This document shows positions 1 through 8,548 of a DNA stretch of 64,000 nt, in pieces; the stretch's first letter is position 1; each line of letters opens with the position of its first letter. A program made the position numbers and the translations under genes. Under the pieces are notes generated by a model. The model ran no database searches and had not been told where the DNA came from. It saw nothing but the letters and a program-made list of their open reading frames with translations. This DNA is from Saprospiraceae bacterium (lineage in GTDB: Bacteria > Bacteroidota > Bacteroidia > Chitinophagales > Saprospiraceae): positions 1 to 64,000 of the forward strand of contig JAHDFX010000002.1 in the NCBI GenBank assembly GCA_020627965.1, read 5' to 3'.

Positions 1-584
1 ATATTGTAGATAAAAGACTGAATACCTGAAATATCTGCACACAGCATTAAAATAGGTTTTTCTTTATCTTCCGCTCTGTAGATAGCATTGGCTAATGCTG
101 CTCGTATTTTTAAAAACTCAAATAAAGAAACATAAGGTGAACGCTCTGACAGCCCCACATTAGAGGTATATTTCTTTAGTAAATAGACAAAAGTTTCCAG
201 GAACAAACGAGTTGATCCGGTAGTTGGAATTCTGCTAAAATCATCTGCAAATTTCCCCCAATATTCTGCCCAGTTTATTTTACACTGTTCAGCAGGAAGT
301 ATTTTGTCTCTATCAATAGATAAGGCAGTTAAAGGATACATGACTCCTTGATTTTCACCAATTCCATTTTCTGTTTTTATATTTTGGAATATAGGAGTTA
401 ATGGTACAGGTTTGGTCAATTGAAATTCGCTTCCTACAGCTATTCGGGTAGCTGTTTTTATGAGTTCATCAAACCCCTCCGGGCGATTCATAGTAAATTT
501 AGCTATCATACTATCTAAATCAGGAATAACCTGATTTAAGCCTTCCACTAAAGCAGTAAGATATATATTGTTAGATGATTTCAT
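1..584 (-). CDS. cas10: Cas10/Csm1-like type III CRISPR effector, N-terminal part only (runs off window)
   Basis: The ORF track misses this frame because it runs off the left edge. Reading the minus strand from the ATG at 584 gives about 194 codons without a stop. Near the break it reads LMLCADISGIQSFIYNI, the first segment of the palm (GGDEF-like) domain of Cas10, preceded by a Csm1-like stretch (VSLFEFLKIRAALANA). The family is the large subunit of type III complexes and usually makes cyclic oligoadenylates and cuts ssDNA. The ATG lies two bases after the cas6 stop, so the genes are probably co-translated. No HD-nuclease motif is visible in the N-terminal ~180 residues, where it normally sits. 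The GGDD site is outside the window. Family call is firm; subtype is not. Confidence 0.82.
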   Translation of the reverse strand, partial: MKSSNNIYLTALVEGLNQVIPDLDSMIAKFTMNRPEGFDELIKTATRIAVGSEFQLTKPVPLTPIFQNIKTENGIGENQGVMYPLTALSIDRDKILPAEQCKINWAEYWGKFADDFSRIPTTGSTRLFLETFVYLLKKYTSNVGLSERSPYVSLFEFLKIRAALANAIYRAEDKEKPILMLCADISGIQSFIYN

Positions 585-586
585 CC

Positions 587-1336
587 TCAAAATGATTTTT
601 CAGTTTTTCTAATCGTCCGCACCAGCCCAAACCCCTTACTACATCCCTTTCCCAGTCCAATATATTCAGGAAGAAAAATGTTGGTCTTGAATTGAATATC
701 AATGCAATGTATTTTCAGCCTTTTGTAACTGACAGGTTTGATGCGGATAATTCTAGCAATGGAAACTTCCAGTCTTTTTTCCAGTTGCCAGTCTATTCCC
801 GTAGCAAAGCCAAGAATGTGTCCAACCAATATTCGTTCGATGAACTCATAGCGTTCTTCCTCAGTTTTAAGTTCTTTGTATATCTCATAATTTCGAGAAT
901 TCAAAGCCTGCCATTTATATAGCTTATACTCGAAGTCTTTTTCCCAGACCTGCATTTTAAATTCCCGCATATCCAGCCGGTCGATCTTCATATTGTGATG
1001 CTGACCGGCGATATTGAGCGACCAGTCGGGCTGACTGAAGAATTTGTGGGCTTCTTCCACACATTCATCCAGAAAAACAATCATTGGGCGGTTGTTCTTT
1101 ACCTTGTACTGAATCTTAGGATAGCGATAATGGTAGCGCCGGTCTGATAGCTTTTCAAACCGCTGTGGCGCACGTCCTTCATTATCGTGGTTGTGAAACC
1201 ATTCATGTTCCAGTCCGACTTTCGCAGCTATAGCACCACGGAAGTTTTTGACTTCGTAAGGGGCTATTTCGGTATCGAAAGTGACGGTTAACATTCGGAG
1301 CTTTTTCATGGACTCTAAAATAGCAGTTTGTTTCAT
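587..1336 (-). CDS. cas6: CRISPR-associated endoribonuclease Cas6
   Basis: A 249-residue protein ending in the glycine-rich loop GLGKGCSKGFGLV, the hallmark of the second ferredoxin-like domain of Cas6. The middle holds RYPKIQYKV, typical of the first domain. Cas6 binds the repeat hairpin and cuts pre-crRNA into guides for the Cas10 complex encoded next. Several histidines in the first half could be catalytic, but none can be assigned by eye. Two starts are possible: the ATG at 1336, or MKKLRM at 1309. A -7-like TTAATTTG lies at about 1341-1348; if it is used, a transcript from it would be almost leaderless for the first ATG, which favours 1309. Read-through from the HTH gene 50 bases upstream is equally possible. 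Confidence 0.88.
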   Translation of the reverse strand: MKQTAILESMKKLRMLTVTFDTEIAPYEVKNFRGAIAAKVGLEHEWFHNHDNEGRAPQRFEKLSDRRYHYRYPKIQYKVKNNRPMIVFLDECVEEAHKFFSQPDWSLNIAGQHHNMKIDRLDMREFKMQVWEKDFEYKLYKWQALNSRNYEIYKELKTEEERYEFIERILVGHILGFATGIDWQLEKRLEVSIARIIRIKPVSYKRLKIHCIDIQFKTNIFLPEYIGLGKGCSKGFGLVRTIRKTEKSF

Positions 1337-1386
1337 CTTTGCAAATTAAAATATACTTAAAAATGATTTGTGGGATCACAGGTACT

Positions 1387-1671
1387 TTATTTGCGTTCTC
1401 TCAGGGCTGTCCAGATAGTGCGCTCCGAAATATGTAGTCTATTAGCCAGCATTTGTACAGCCTTTGTTTTATGTTTGTGCTGTGGATATTCCTGTTCGTA
1501 CACTTTTGTGATGACAAAACGACGCACAGCAGGAGGAGCTACTAACTGTTGGTCTATCATGTAGGTAATCAATCCGTCGAAGCTGGCTTCGTATTTGTGC
1601 CGTTTACAATAGTTTTGATAGCCTTCATTCAACTCCACCTGGAATAAGTCTAGTATTTTTTTATTCATCAT
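1387..1671 (-). CDS. Small helix-turn-helix protein heading the cas operon
   Basis: This 94-residue basic protein has a C-terminal helix-turn-helix: VQMLANRLHISERTIWTALR reads as a helix, a tight turn and a recognition helix, as in homeodomain-like or Fis-like regulators. The N-terminal half (LFQVELNEGYQNYCKRHKYEASF) is helical with no family I recognise. It lies 50 bases upstream of cas6 on the same strand and is probably its first co-transcribed gene, so it may be an autoregulator of the cas genes; that is inference from position. Two adjacent ATGs begin the frame, with an A/G-rich AAGGAAAAGAG just upstream. It is too short to be Csm2 or Cmr5 in any way I can support. Confidence 0.6.
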   Translation of the reverse strand: MMNKKILDLFQVELNEGYQNYCKRHKYEASFDGLITYMIDQQLVAPPAVRRFVITKVYEQEYPQHKHKTKAVQMLANRLHISERTIWTALRERK

Positions 1672-1693
1672 AACTCTTTTCCTTTTATTATTG

Positions 1694-1701
1694 CAAAGAT
1701 G
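1694..1701 (-). promoter_or_regulatory. Possible -7 box of the cas operon
   Basis: On the minus strand CATCTTTG matches the Bacteroidota -7 consensus TAnnTTTG at all but the first base, and it lies about 22 bases upstream of the HTH start. No convincing -33 TTG was found at the right spacing. Confidence 0.3.
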
Positions 1702-1836
1702 AATAGTATATCCACTGTAAGCAAAGACATTTTAAGGGCTATTCCCTTCTTTTTTTAAAAGAAAAATAAAAAAACGCCTATACAACTAACTGACTTTCAA
1801 TTCTTTTTCAAATAACCAATTCCTCTCAAAAAACCT

Positions 1837-3234
1837 ATGAGTTATACTAAAACAAACCTCTTACTGAAAGCATTGCCAACAGAAACACTGCAACTTTTTG
1901 CTAAAACACTTGACACTAAGTCAGTCCTTTATCGCCTGTTCCAATGTCTTCGTCCTGATGGAGGAAAAGACATTGAAGACTTAGAAAAAAGAGCAAAATA
2001 TGTTTTTAGAGCTGATCGAAAAAAGCCGCAAAAAGCATTGAGTAATGAAGCTCATAAACTTTATAAACTACTCCGCAAATGGCTAATCATACAAGAACTC
2101 GAACAAGATGGATTAGCTGAAAATCAACTATTTGCTCAGGTAATCAAAAGACATAAAGTAAACAAATTGTACAAAGAAACCCTGAATAAAAACGGCGATC
2201 TGCTCAATGAATTTCCAAATAGAGATATGTGGTATCAACTAGAGCAGATGCGATTGTTTCATGCCCTTTATTTCGATTCTACCAATGATTTTCTAAGTGA
2301 TGAAACAACATCAAATTTCCAAGCGGCTGTCAGGCATCTGGATGATTTTTATGCCATTGCCCGACTCCGTTATATCATTGAGCAAAATACCCGTAATTTT
2401 GTACTGAATCAGACCACCAAGCTTCCCCGACAAAAAGAAATACTGGCTCAGGATTTTGGTGATTCACCCATCGTACAACTGTTTCATATGGCTGCCCGAC
2501 TTTCAGAACAAAAAGATAATACACTCTTTATCAGTCAATTTTGTCCTTCTTTAGAACAATACATCCATCTTGCAGATACTGAAAACCAGGCTACGCTGGT
2601 TAACTTTAGGATCAATTATGCTGTAATGCGAGCACAGGGCGGCAATGCTGATTTTATGAAACAGCAGTATGAGGCTTATTATTTTGCCATAGAAAAAGGT
2701 TATTTGGGTGAAGCCAATTACATGCATCCCGATCATTATATTAACGCCGTTGGTTCGGCAGCCGCATTAAAGGATTTCGATTATGCTTCTAATCTGTTGG
2801 CTCAGTCTGAAAAATATCTGGGACAGCAAATGGAAAACACTCATCAATTAGCCGAGGCTTATTTTCTTTTTTACAAAAAAGATTTTGACGAAGCAACTCA
2901 ACTATTGAGTGTCATTCAGTTTGAAAATTTTCATTTTAAATTGCGAGTACGTTCTCTTGCTGCACAGTGTCATTACGAGATATTTCTTACAAATACAGTA
3001 AAAAACTATGAGAGCGTTTTGGACAGACATCTTGATAGTTATCAAAAATTTATCCAACGTCATCAAGCAGAAATCACTCAACAAGTCAGCATATCTAATC
3101 AAAATTTCATTAGTATACTCAAACAATTATCTGGCAATTTAAAAGAAAAACGCCCAGCAATACTGGAGAATTTCCTAACGAATGAACCCCGTGTTATCCT
3201 AAAAATCTGGCTAAAAAGCCTGCTAAAAAAATAG
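1837..3234 (+). CDS. Unknown helical-repeat protein
   Basis: A 465-residue, mostly alpha-helical, cytoplasmic-looking protein with no signal peptide or membrane segment. Repeated pairs of amphipathic helices with A/Y/L spacing (for example AEAYFLFYKKDFDEATQLL near residue 350) suggest TPR-like packing. The N-terminus is lysine-rich (RADRKKPQKALSNEAHKLYKLLRKWL). I do not recognise the family. It is divergent from the cas operon across a 165-base gap, so a shared regulatory region is possible, but nothing in it points to immunity. Start at 1837 gives a leader rich in A and C with no clear SD, usual for this phylum. Confidence 0.7.
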   Translation: MSYTKTNLLLKALPTETLQLFAKTLDTKSVLYRLFQCLRPDGGKDIEDLEKRAKYVFRADRKKPQKALSNEAHKLYKLLRKWLIIQELEQDGLAENQLFAQVIKRHKVNKLYKETLNKNGDLLNEFPNRDMWYQLEQMRLFHALYFDSTNDFLSDETTSNFQAAVRHLDDFYAIARLRYIIEQNTRNFVLNQTTKLPRQKEILAQDFGDSPIVQLFHMAARLSEQKDNTLFISQFCPSLEQYIHLADTENQATLVNFRINYAVMRAQGGNADFMKQQYEAYYFAIEKGYLGEANYMHPDHYINAVGSAAALKDFDYASNLLAQSEKYLGQQMENTHQLAEAYFLFYKKDFDEATQLLSVIQFENFHFKLRVRSLAAQCHYEIFLTNTVKNYESVLDRHLDSYQKFIQRHQAEITQQVSISNQNFISILKQLSGNLKEKRPAILENFLTNEPRVILKIWLKSLLKK

Positions 3235-3259
3235 ACCTCCCAGTCAAAGCCGGGAGGTC
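3234..3259 (-). terminator. Terminator of the small secreted-protein gene
   Basis: The perfect 8-bp stem GACCTCCC/GGGAGGTC with a 10-base loop is followed on the minus strand by CTATTTTTTT. It overlaps the last base of the plus-strand gene that ends at 3234, so it may serve both converging genes. Confidence 0.7.
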
Positions 3260-3267
3260 GGTAGTAC

Positions 3268-3606
3268 TTACTCTATATCTACAGTTTCCACAAATACCTT
3301 CCCATCGACCATCTCCGCCTGTACTACGTATGTACCTGCTTTAAGTCTGGAAAAATAAAAGACATCAGGTGCAATACCTGTCTGCGTAGCAACTGGCGTA
3401 TCTTCCTGCTCAAAGAACAGTTTTACAGATACCGATCCTTCGGCATATACCTTTACAGTCAAGGCTCTTCCTTGAGAAATGACGACAATTCCGTGATTTC
3501 TACATTCAGAAACCCCCTCTGGTGCAGATGTGATAATAAAATCTGCATGCAGGGCAGAATAAAAAAACATTGAAGCAAAAAACAAAAAGAAAAATCTCAT
3601 AAACAA
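3268..3606 (-). CDS. Small secreted beta-sandwich protein, function unknown
   Basis: The 112 residues open with a signal peptide (MRFFFLFFASMFFYSALHA), so the mature part is about 90 residues. It reads as a single Ig-like or SprB-repeat-like beta domain: alternating strands with LKAGTYVVQAEMVDG near the C-terminus, a phrase common in Bacteroidota surface repeats. There is no sorting domain, lipobox or catalytic motif, so it is probably periplasmic or released. A start at the second methionine (3600) suits the signal peptide better than the first. Monocistronic, with its own terminator. Confidence 0.65.
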   Translation of the reverse strand: MFMRFFFLFFASMFFYSALHADFIITSAPEGVSECRNHGIVVISQGRALTVKVYAEGSVSVKLFFEQEDTPVATQTGIAPDVFYFSRLKAGTYVVQAEMVDGKVFVETVDIE

Positions 3607-4100
3607 CTGAAATTTAATTAGTTAAAAAAATCTTATTTATTTAATTCGATTTTTAAAACCTTATTTCAGTTGTTATTTTTCAACTATATAGACCTGTTAT
3701 TTTGATAATACTTCGTATTGAGAAAAGGGTTTGCTGGTATTTGAATATCAATAGTTTCTAAACTTTTGAATCAAATATCCGATAAGCCCCAAAACCAATA
3801 CATGGTATTGTAACCAATGCTGTAAATATTATGAAATGTATGTATATAAAAGAGAGCATTTTGCAGAACTGCAAAATGGATAAGAAATGTATACAACAGT
3901 TTACCAGCTTATTTCAAAGAACATTAAACACTTTCGTTTTTTTAATATTGATGTCTAACGTTTTGAAAATATCTGACGACTGCTTTTTAGTCGTGTTTTT
4001 TGGTGTTCGTTATTCCAAACGCACATTAGAATAAAAAAGTTCCAATTGATTAAACTTTATTCTGAACCACTAGTGTTCTGTAAACTAGCTACAGTATAAT
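3607..4100. other. Non-coding gap with a perfect inverted repeat
   Basis: About 490 A/T-rich bases between two minus-strand genes. The 67-codon ORF at 3831-4034 has no protein-like composition and is not called. At 3857-3878 there is a perfect 10-bp inverted repeat, CATTTTGCAG-AA-CTGCAAAATG, with no T-run after it on either strand, so it looks more like an operator or RNA hairpin than a terminator. Confidence 0.55.
4072..4087. repeat. 16-base repeat AGTGTTCTGTAAACTA, copy 1
   Basis: This exact 16-mer recurs at 55975-55990. Both copies lie just downstream (14 and 27 bases) of minus-strand transporter genes, nhaC here and nupC there. Here it overlaps a weak stem CTAG...CTAG and CTGTA...TACAG. 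Confidence 0.6.
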
Positions 4101-5606
4101 TTAAGCCTGCTCCTTAGAAGTCAATTGCTTGATCTTGATATGAAAAGCGGCAAATAGCAAAGTCATGAATGGACTGACGTAATTGAAAATAGCATAGATA
4201 AAATAATCTGCAACAGATACGCCTAAGACCCCTGCCTGGTAAGCTCCACAGGTATTCCAGGGTACCAATACGGAAGTTACGGTACCTGAATCTTCCAGGG
4301 TTCGACTGAGATTTTCGGGGGCAAGTCCTTTATCTTCATAGGCTTGTTTAAACATTTTGCCAGGAATAACAATCGCTAAATACTGGTCGGAAGCGGTAAT
4401 GTTCAATGCCAGACAACTCGCTACTGTACTAGCAAATAAACCGAATACGGATTTCGCCATACTTAGTAAAGATTTAGTGATTCTTGATAAGGCACCAATA
4501 GCATCCATCAGTCCTCCAAATATCATTGCACAAATCACTAAGTATACTGTCCACAACATGCCGGTTACTCCTTTTCCGCTTAATAATTTTTTCAGATTAC
4601 CCTTTACTTTATCTCCCAATTCAGCGTTGTTTTGAACAGCATCGGGCAAGGCTAATTCAGGACTTTTTATCAAAGCTTCCCAAACTGCCTGAAAATAAGC
4701 TCCGCCATTCAATGTTTTTACATCAGCTATTTCTTTAATGATATTGGGTTGAAAAATAATCATAAAAACTCCACCTAGCAATGCACCAACAGTCAAGGCT
4801 GCAATAGGTTTTACTTTCAAAAGCACCAGGGCAATAACTGCTAATGGTACTAAGAAAAGCATAGGGCTGATATTAAACTTACTTAAAAGCATTTCATTGA
4901 TAACTGTATTATCAGTATCTACATCGGAACTCCCTTTGACTAAACCAATAATGATAAAAACGAAAATGGCTATTAAAATAGAAGGTACTGTAGTCAGGGA
5001 CATATATCTAATATGACTAAATAATTCCCCACCCGCCATCGCAGGTGCCAAATTCGTTGTATCGCTCAATGGCGACATCTTATCTCCAAAATAAGCGCCT
5101 GAAATCACTGCACCAGCAGCCATACCCGGACTAATCCCCATCTGACTGGCAATACCGATCAGAGCAATCCCCACAGTAGCGGAGGTAGTCCATGAACTTC
5201 CCGTTGCCAATGAAATAATGGCACAGATCACAACAGCGGCCGCCAAAAATATGGTAGGATTTAATATTTTCAATCCATAATATACCATAGCTGGAACCAC
5301 TCCACTCATCATCCAGGTACCAGCAAGTGCCCCTACCAATAATAAAATAACGATCGGTATGAACACACTTTTTATATTCTCCCAAACTTCCTTGAACATG
5401 GTGACAAAACTCACCTTATTGAATAATCCAACAACAGCAGCCACTACACCACCCATCAATAAAATATAATGGTTGGAATAGTCTCCTAACCATGCACCGT
5501 CTTTAAAGAAAATATTATAGATCAGTAGTGCGATGAGGATAATGACGGGAATTAATGCTTCCCAGATATTGAGTTCTTTGTTCTCGACAATATTTGTGTC
5601 TTTCAT
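4101..5606 (-). CDS. nhaC: Na+/H+ antiporter, NhaC family
   Basis: A 501-residue integral membrane protein with about 11-13 hydrophobic segments. The stretch GAYFGDKMSPLSDTTNLA near residue 170 is the NhaC signature, and the preceding ATGSSWTTSATVG is also typical. It exchanges external protons for internal sodium across the inner membrane for pH and sodium balance. Length fits the family (about 450-520). It stands alone, between the LRR gene upstream on the same strand and a long non-coding gap downstream. Relatives may exchange malate/lactate or other cations, so the exact substrate is less sure than the family. Confidence 0.9.
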   Translation of the reverse strand: MKDTNIVENKELNIWEALIPVIILIALLIYNIFFKDGAWLGDYSNHYILLMGGVVAAVVGLFNKVSFVTMFKEVWENIKSVFIPIVILLLVGALAGTWMMSGVVPAMVYYGLKILNPTIFLAAAVVICAIISLATGSSWTTSATVGIALIGIASQMGISPGMAAGAVISGAYFGDKMSPLSDTTNLAPAMAGGELFSHIRYMSLTTVPSILIAIFVFIIIGLVKGSSDVDTDNTVINEMLLSKFNISPMLFLVPLAVIALVLLKVKPIAALTVGALLGGVFMIIFQPNIIKEIADVKTLNGGAYFQAVWEALIKSPELALPDAVQNNAELGDKVKGNLKKLLSGKGVTGMLWTVYLVICAMIFGGLMDAIGALSRITKSLLSMAKSVFGLFASTVASCLALNITASDQYLAIVIPGKMFKQAYEDKGLAPENLSRTLEDSGTVTSVLVPWNTCGAYQAGVLGVSVADYFIYAIFNYVSPFMTLLFAAFHIKIKQLTSKEQA

Positions 5607-5678
5607 AGCTGTTCAAGTTGATTGTAGCTGCTAATTTATCTTTATAATGTTAGAAATCACATTGTTTTCATAAAAATA

Positions 5679-5709
5679 AAAACGCTGACTCAAATTGAAC
5701 CAGCGTTTT
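5679..5709 (-). terminator. Terminator downstream of the LRR/HYR gene
   Basis: Perfect 9-bp stem AAAACGCTG/CAGCGTTTT with a 13-base loop. On the minus strand it is followed by TTTTTATTTTTAT, a standard intrinsic terminator. It lies 50 bases beyond the stop of the LRR gene. Confidence 0.85.
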
Positions 5710-5758
5710 ACCTCATTTAAATCTTTATGTTTAAACTTTACTTCGTACAGCACAAGCT

Positions 5759-8200
5759 CTAATTCCCTCCTACATTTGGGCAACCTTCAATTTCTGCGGA
5801 AAAGTCGGCTTGCTCGTCAGCAGAGAATCCGTTATCTAGCAGGATTTGCTGACCAGCTTTGAATAGTACTGCACCATTGGCAGGCACCTGACCGGCTGAA
5901 TTAACCGTTTGCCCTGCCTGATACAAGCCATCCAATATTGGAACATTATTTACCGTAAGGGTAGCCGGACAAGTATTTACTTCATTAATACAAAGATTAT
6001 CTAATTGAATGATCGCCTGTTCTGGTCCAGTAGAAGCCGCCGCCACTAAGAAGGGATAAAACCAGAGTTGGGTCTTGTTGGTCATTGGTGTATAATTAAC
6101 GGTTATCGTATTCCAGCCCGTTGGCGACCAATTTTGTGTATACACAAGTTCAGAGCCTGCTGTTGACGGGATAGGAAAAGAAAAACTCCCATTAACAGGA
6201 GATAAATTATTCGTTGCTCTTACATAAAGTATACCCCCTGGTAATGCTCCACTATTCATAGATACATCAAAGGTAATTTCATAGGTCTTTCCCATATCAA
6301 AATTATAAGACGTGTATACGCCTTCGCCAACAGAATTAGACGACCAGATATATCCAAATTTATTTCCATCAAAGTCAGGAGTACCATGACTTACAAACCA
6401 GTTAGATAGATTATTATTAATAAATACATTTCCAGACATCAGACTACCCGTATATTGATCTATTGCTCCATTTATGTTTTCACAATTACTATTCACTACG
6501 GTAATCAGAAAATCACAAGTAGCAGTATTACCTGAATCATCCGTCACCGTGTACGCAACCGTGCTTACTCCCACTGGAAAAGTATCTCCGGAATTGGAAG
6601 TACTCGTCACCGTATTGACCATACAGTTATCTCTGATTAGCGGTGTTGTCCAGGTCACCACAGTATTAGTGGCTCCGGGTCCTGTACCAATAGTAATATC
6701 TGCCGGACAGCTAATCAGTGGGTCTTCAGTATCTTCTACTGTCACGGTAAAACTGCAGGTAGTCATATTTCCTGAGGCATCGCTTACCGTATATATGACG
6801 GTGGTCGTACCTAATGGATAAGTAGCCGAAGCATCAGCTACATTGGTATAATCATTAACAACTGTAAAGAGATCACAATCTGCTGCGATAGCAGGAGGAA
6901 TAGTAACAAAAGCATCACAAAACCCTACATCGGTACTGACGGTAATATCTGCCGGACAGATAAGCAGCGGATCTTCATTATCTAATACGGTAATATTTAA
7001 ACTACAAGTAGCCACACCACCATCAATATCTGTTACAGTATAGGTGACAGCGGTGTTCCCTAATGGATAAACACCTGAGGCGTCGGCGGTATTCGTAAAG
7101 TCATTCGTGATAGAAGCAGCCGCACAGCCACTCGTCGTCAAAGGAGGTATACTGATTATGGCATCACAGGCACCAAGATCGGTGAAGGCGATCATACCTA
7201 AAGGACAAGTAATCGTAAGGCAAGGACAAGCGCCTGTGCCTAAATTACAAAAACTCTCCCAGGGAGCATCAAAATTATTGCCATCGCTGATACTAAAATT
7301 AGTACTAGAAGTGGGGAGTAATTGGGTACATAGGAAGGACAAAGCCGGATCATAGCAGCCACTCATTTGATTCAGGGATATATTCAAAATAAGTATGCTG
7401 GATAGATTGGCAAAAGACGCCGGAATACTGCCTGTCAATTGATTGAAATTAAAGGACATCACCTGGACATTACTTAGGTTGCCCAAATTAGCTGGTAGGT
7501 TACCACTCAACAAATTGAAATCTATGCTCAAGACTATTAGATTACTTAGATCACCCAGATCAGGCGGTATGGCTCCACTGAGTTGATTAAAATCCAGATC
7601 TAATGTTTGCAAATTAGCCAGGTCGCCCAATTCAGCAGGAATGTTGCCTGTGAGCTGATTGAATTCCAGCACCAGATAGAGCAAATTACTTAAATTACCC
7701 AGTGAAGTAGGAATAGCTCCACTTAATTGGTTATTATTCAGTACTAAATATTCCAAGGCACTTAAATTGCCATAAGCAGCAGGAATATTACCCGTCAGCA
7801 TATTATTAGGCAGGTCTATCACCCTCAAATTAGCGACATTCCCCAGATCAGCAGGAAGGGTTCCGACCAGGTTATTGCCATCCATATTCAGGTCGGTCAC
7901 ACAGCCACTTCCATTCACCATCACACCAAACCAGGTACTCATATCCGTTCCTGGTGGAATGGTAGGATTAGCAGTAAATGTCGTAGCATCCGGCCAACCT
8001 ATATTATTGATCCAGTTGTCGCCATTGGTATTCAGGTATAAAGCGCGTAAGGCTTCATAATCTGTGCCAGGGGTGGCATAGCTTTTTATGCTTATTCCTT
8101 GTAGCAAGATAATTATCAGCATAACCCACCAATTTCGCGGTGTTGAAATAGCGTATAATTGAACGCTCAGATGGGGTCTCAGCTTATACATGTGTCTCAT
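5759..8200 (-). CDS. Secreted LRR / HYR / 3-coathanger-stack surface protein
   Basis: The ORF opens at 8302, but the first ~34 codons are poor protein. I prefer MRHMYKL at 8200, which puts the hydrophobic signal segment WWVMLIIILLQG near the N-terminus. Order of modules in the mature protein: plant-type leucine-rich repeats (eight or so units of LxxLxLxxNxLxGxIPxxLG), three HYR domains each opening with a CPADIT-type strand, a beta-sandwich like a carbohydrate-binding module (DMGKTYEITFDVSM), and a C-terminal Bacteroidota 3-coathanger stack (AGQTVNSAGQVPANGAVLF). It is probably exported for binding or adhesion; no enzyme motif is visible. It lacks a typical T9SS type A tail. Confidence 0.85.
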   Translation of the reverse strand: MRHMYKLRPHLSVQLYAISTPRNWWVMLIIILLQGISIKSYATPGTDYEALRALYLNTNGDNWINNIGWPDATTFTANPTIPPGTDMSTWFGVMVNGSGCVTDLNMDGNNLVGTLPADLGNVANLRVIDLPNNMLTGNIPAAYGNLSALEYLVLNNNQLSGAIPTSLGNLSNLLYLVLEFNQLTGNIPAELGDLANLQTLDLDFNQLSGAIPPDLGDLSNLIVLSIDFNLLSGNLPANLGNLSNVQVMSFNFNQLTGSIPASFANLSSILILNISLNQMSGCYDPALSFLCTQLLPTSSTNFSISDGNNFDAPWESFCNLGTGACPCLTITCPLGMIAFTDLGACDAIISIPPLTTSGCAAASITNDFTNTADASGVYPLGNTAVTYTVTDIDGGVATCSLNITVLDNEDPLLICPADITVSTDVGFCDAFVTIPPAIAADCDLFTVVNDYTNVADASATYPLGTTTVIYTVSDASGNMTTCSFTVTVEDTEDPLISCPADITIGTGPGATNTVVTWTTPLIRDNCMVNTVTSTSNSGDTFPVGVSTVAYTVTDDSGNTATCDFLITVVNSNCENINGAIDQYTGSLMSGNVFINNNLSNWFVSHGTPDFDGNKFGYIWSSNSVGEGVYTSYNFDMGKTYEITFDVSMNSGALPGGILYVRATNNLSPVNGSFSFPIPSTAGSELVYTQNWSPTGWNTITVNYTPMTNKTQLWFYPFLVAAASTGPEQAIIQLDNLCINEVNTCPATLTVNNVPILDGLYQAGQTVNSAGQVPANGAVLFKAGQQILLDNGFSADEQADFSAEIEGCPNVGGN

Positions 8201-8548
8201 GAGTGTATATTGTAAATATATTGAAATATGTGTGTGTGTTCTAAGGAACGTTGTTGGATTTATCCTCTTTTTATCAAAAAAAGTAGGCATTAATTGCTTC
8301 ATTATATGAGGTCATAAACATACAAATAATCCAATATATAACCAACATTAAAAAGAATGAACATGTGTTAAGTTTTTGGGGTTTCATATCTGAGTATTTA
8401 ACAATGGAGCAAAATAAAACCCAATACAAAGTATTTGTCTATTCACAACTTGCTAAAAAAGCCCTATTTTGCAAAAAAATAAATATTTACTCATACAAAC
8501 AGACCTTATTAAACGTTTTGTTATAGTAATATTTAATACATAAAAACT
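8201..8548. other. Divergent intergenic region, no gene
   Basis: About 350 A/T-rich bases between two divergent secreted-protein genes, so it must hold both promoters. No TAnnTTTG box stands out on either strand, and no repeat or RNA structure was seen. The first part is open in the frame of the upstream LRR ORF, but its composition there is not protein-like. Confidence 0.4.

Noticed and set aside
1837-3234. Link of the 465-residue protein to CRISPR immunity
   Set aside because: Divergent and on the other strand; no nuclease, CARF or HEPN motif was seen, so neighbourhood alone is too weak.
3831-4034. 67-codon plus-strand ORF
   Set aside because: Composition is not protein-like, it spans an inverted repeat and the A/T-rich gap, and it has no recognisable motif.
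6474-6821. 115-codon ORF opposite the LRR/HYR gene
   Set aside because: Antisense shadow of well-supported HYR domains; its Val/Thr richness comes from the repeats on the other strand.
5759-8302. T9SS type A tail on the LRR/HYR protein
   Set aside because: The C-terminus is a 3-coathanger stack ending in a Cys-containing segment, without the YPNP...GxY...K pattern seen in the four other proteins.
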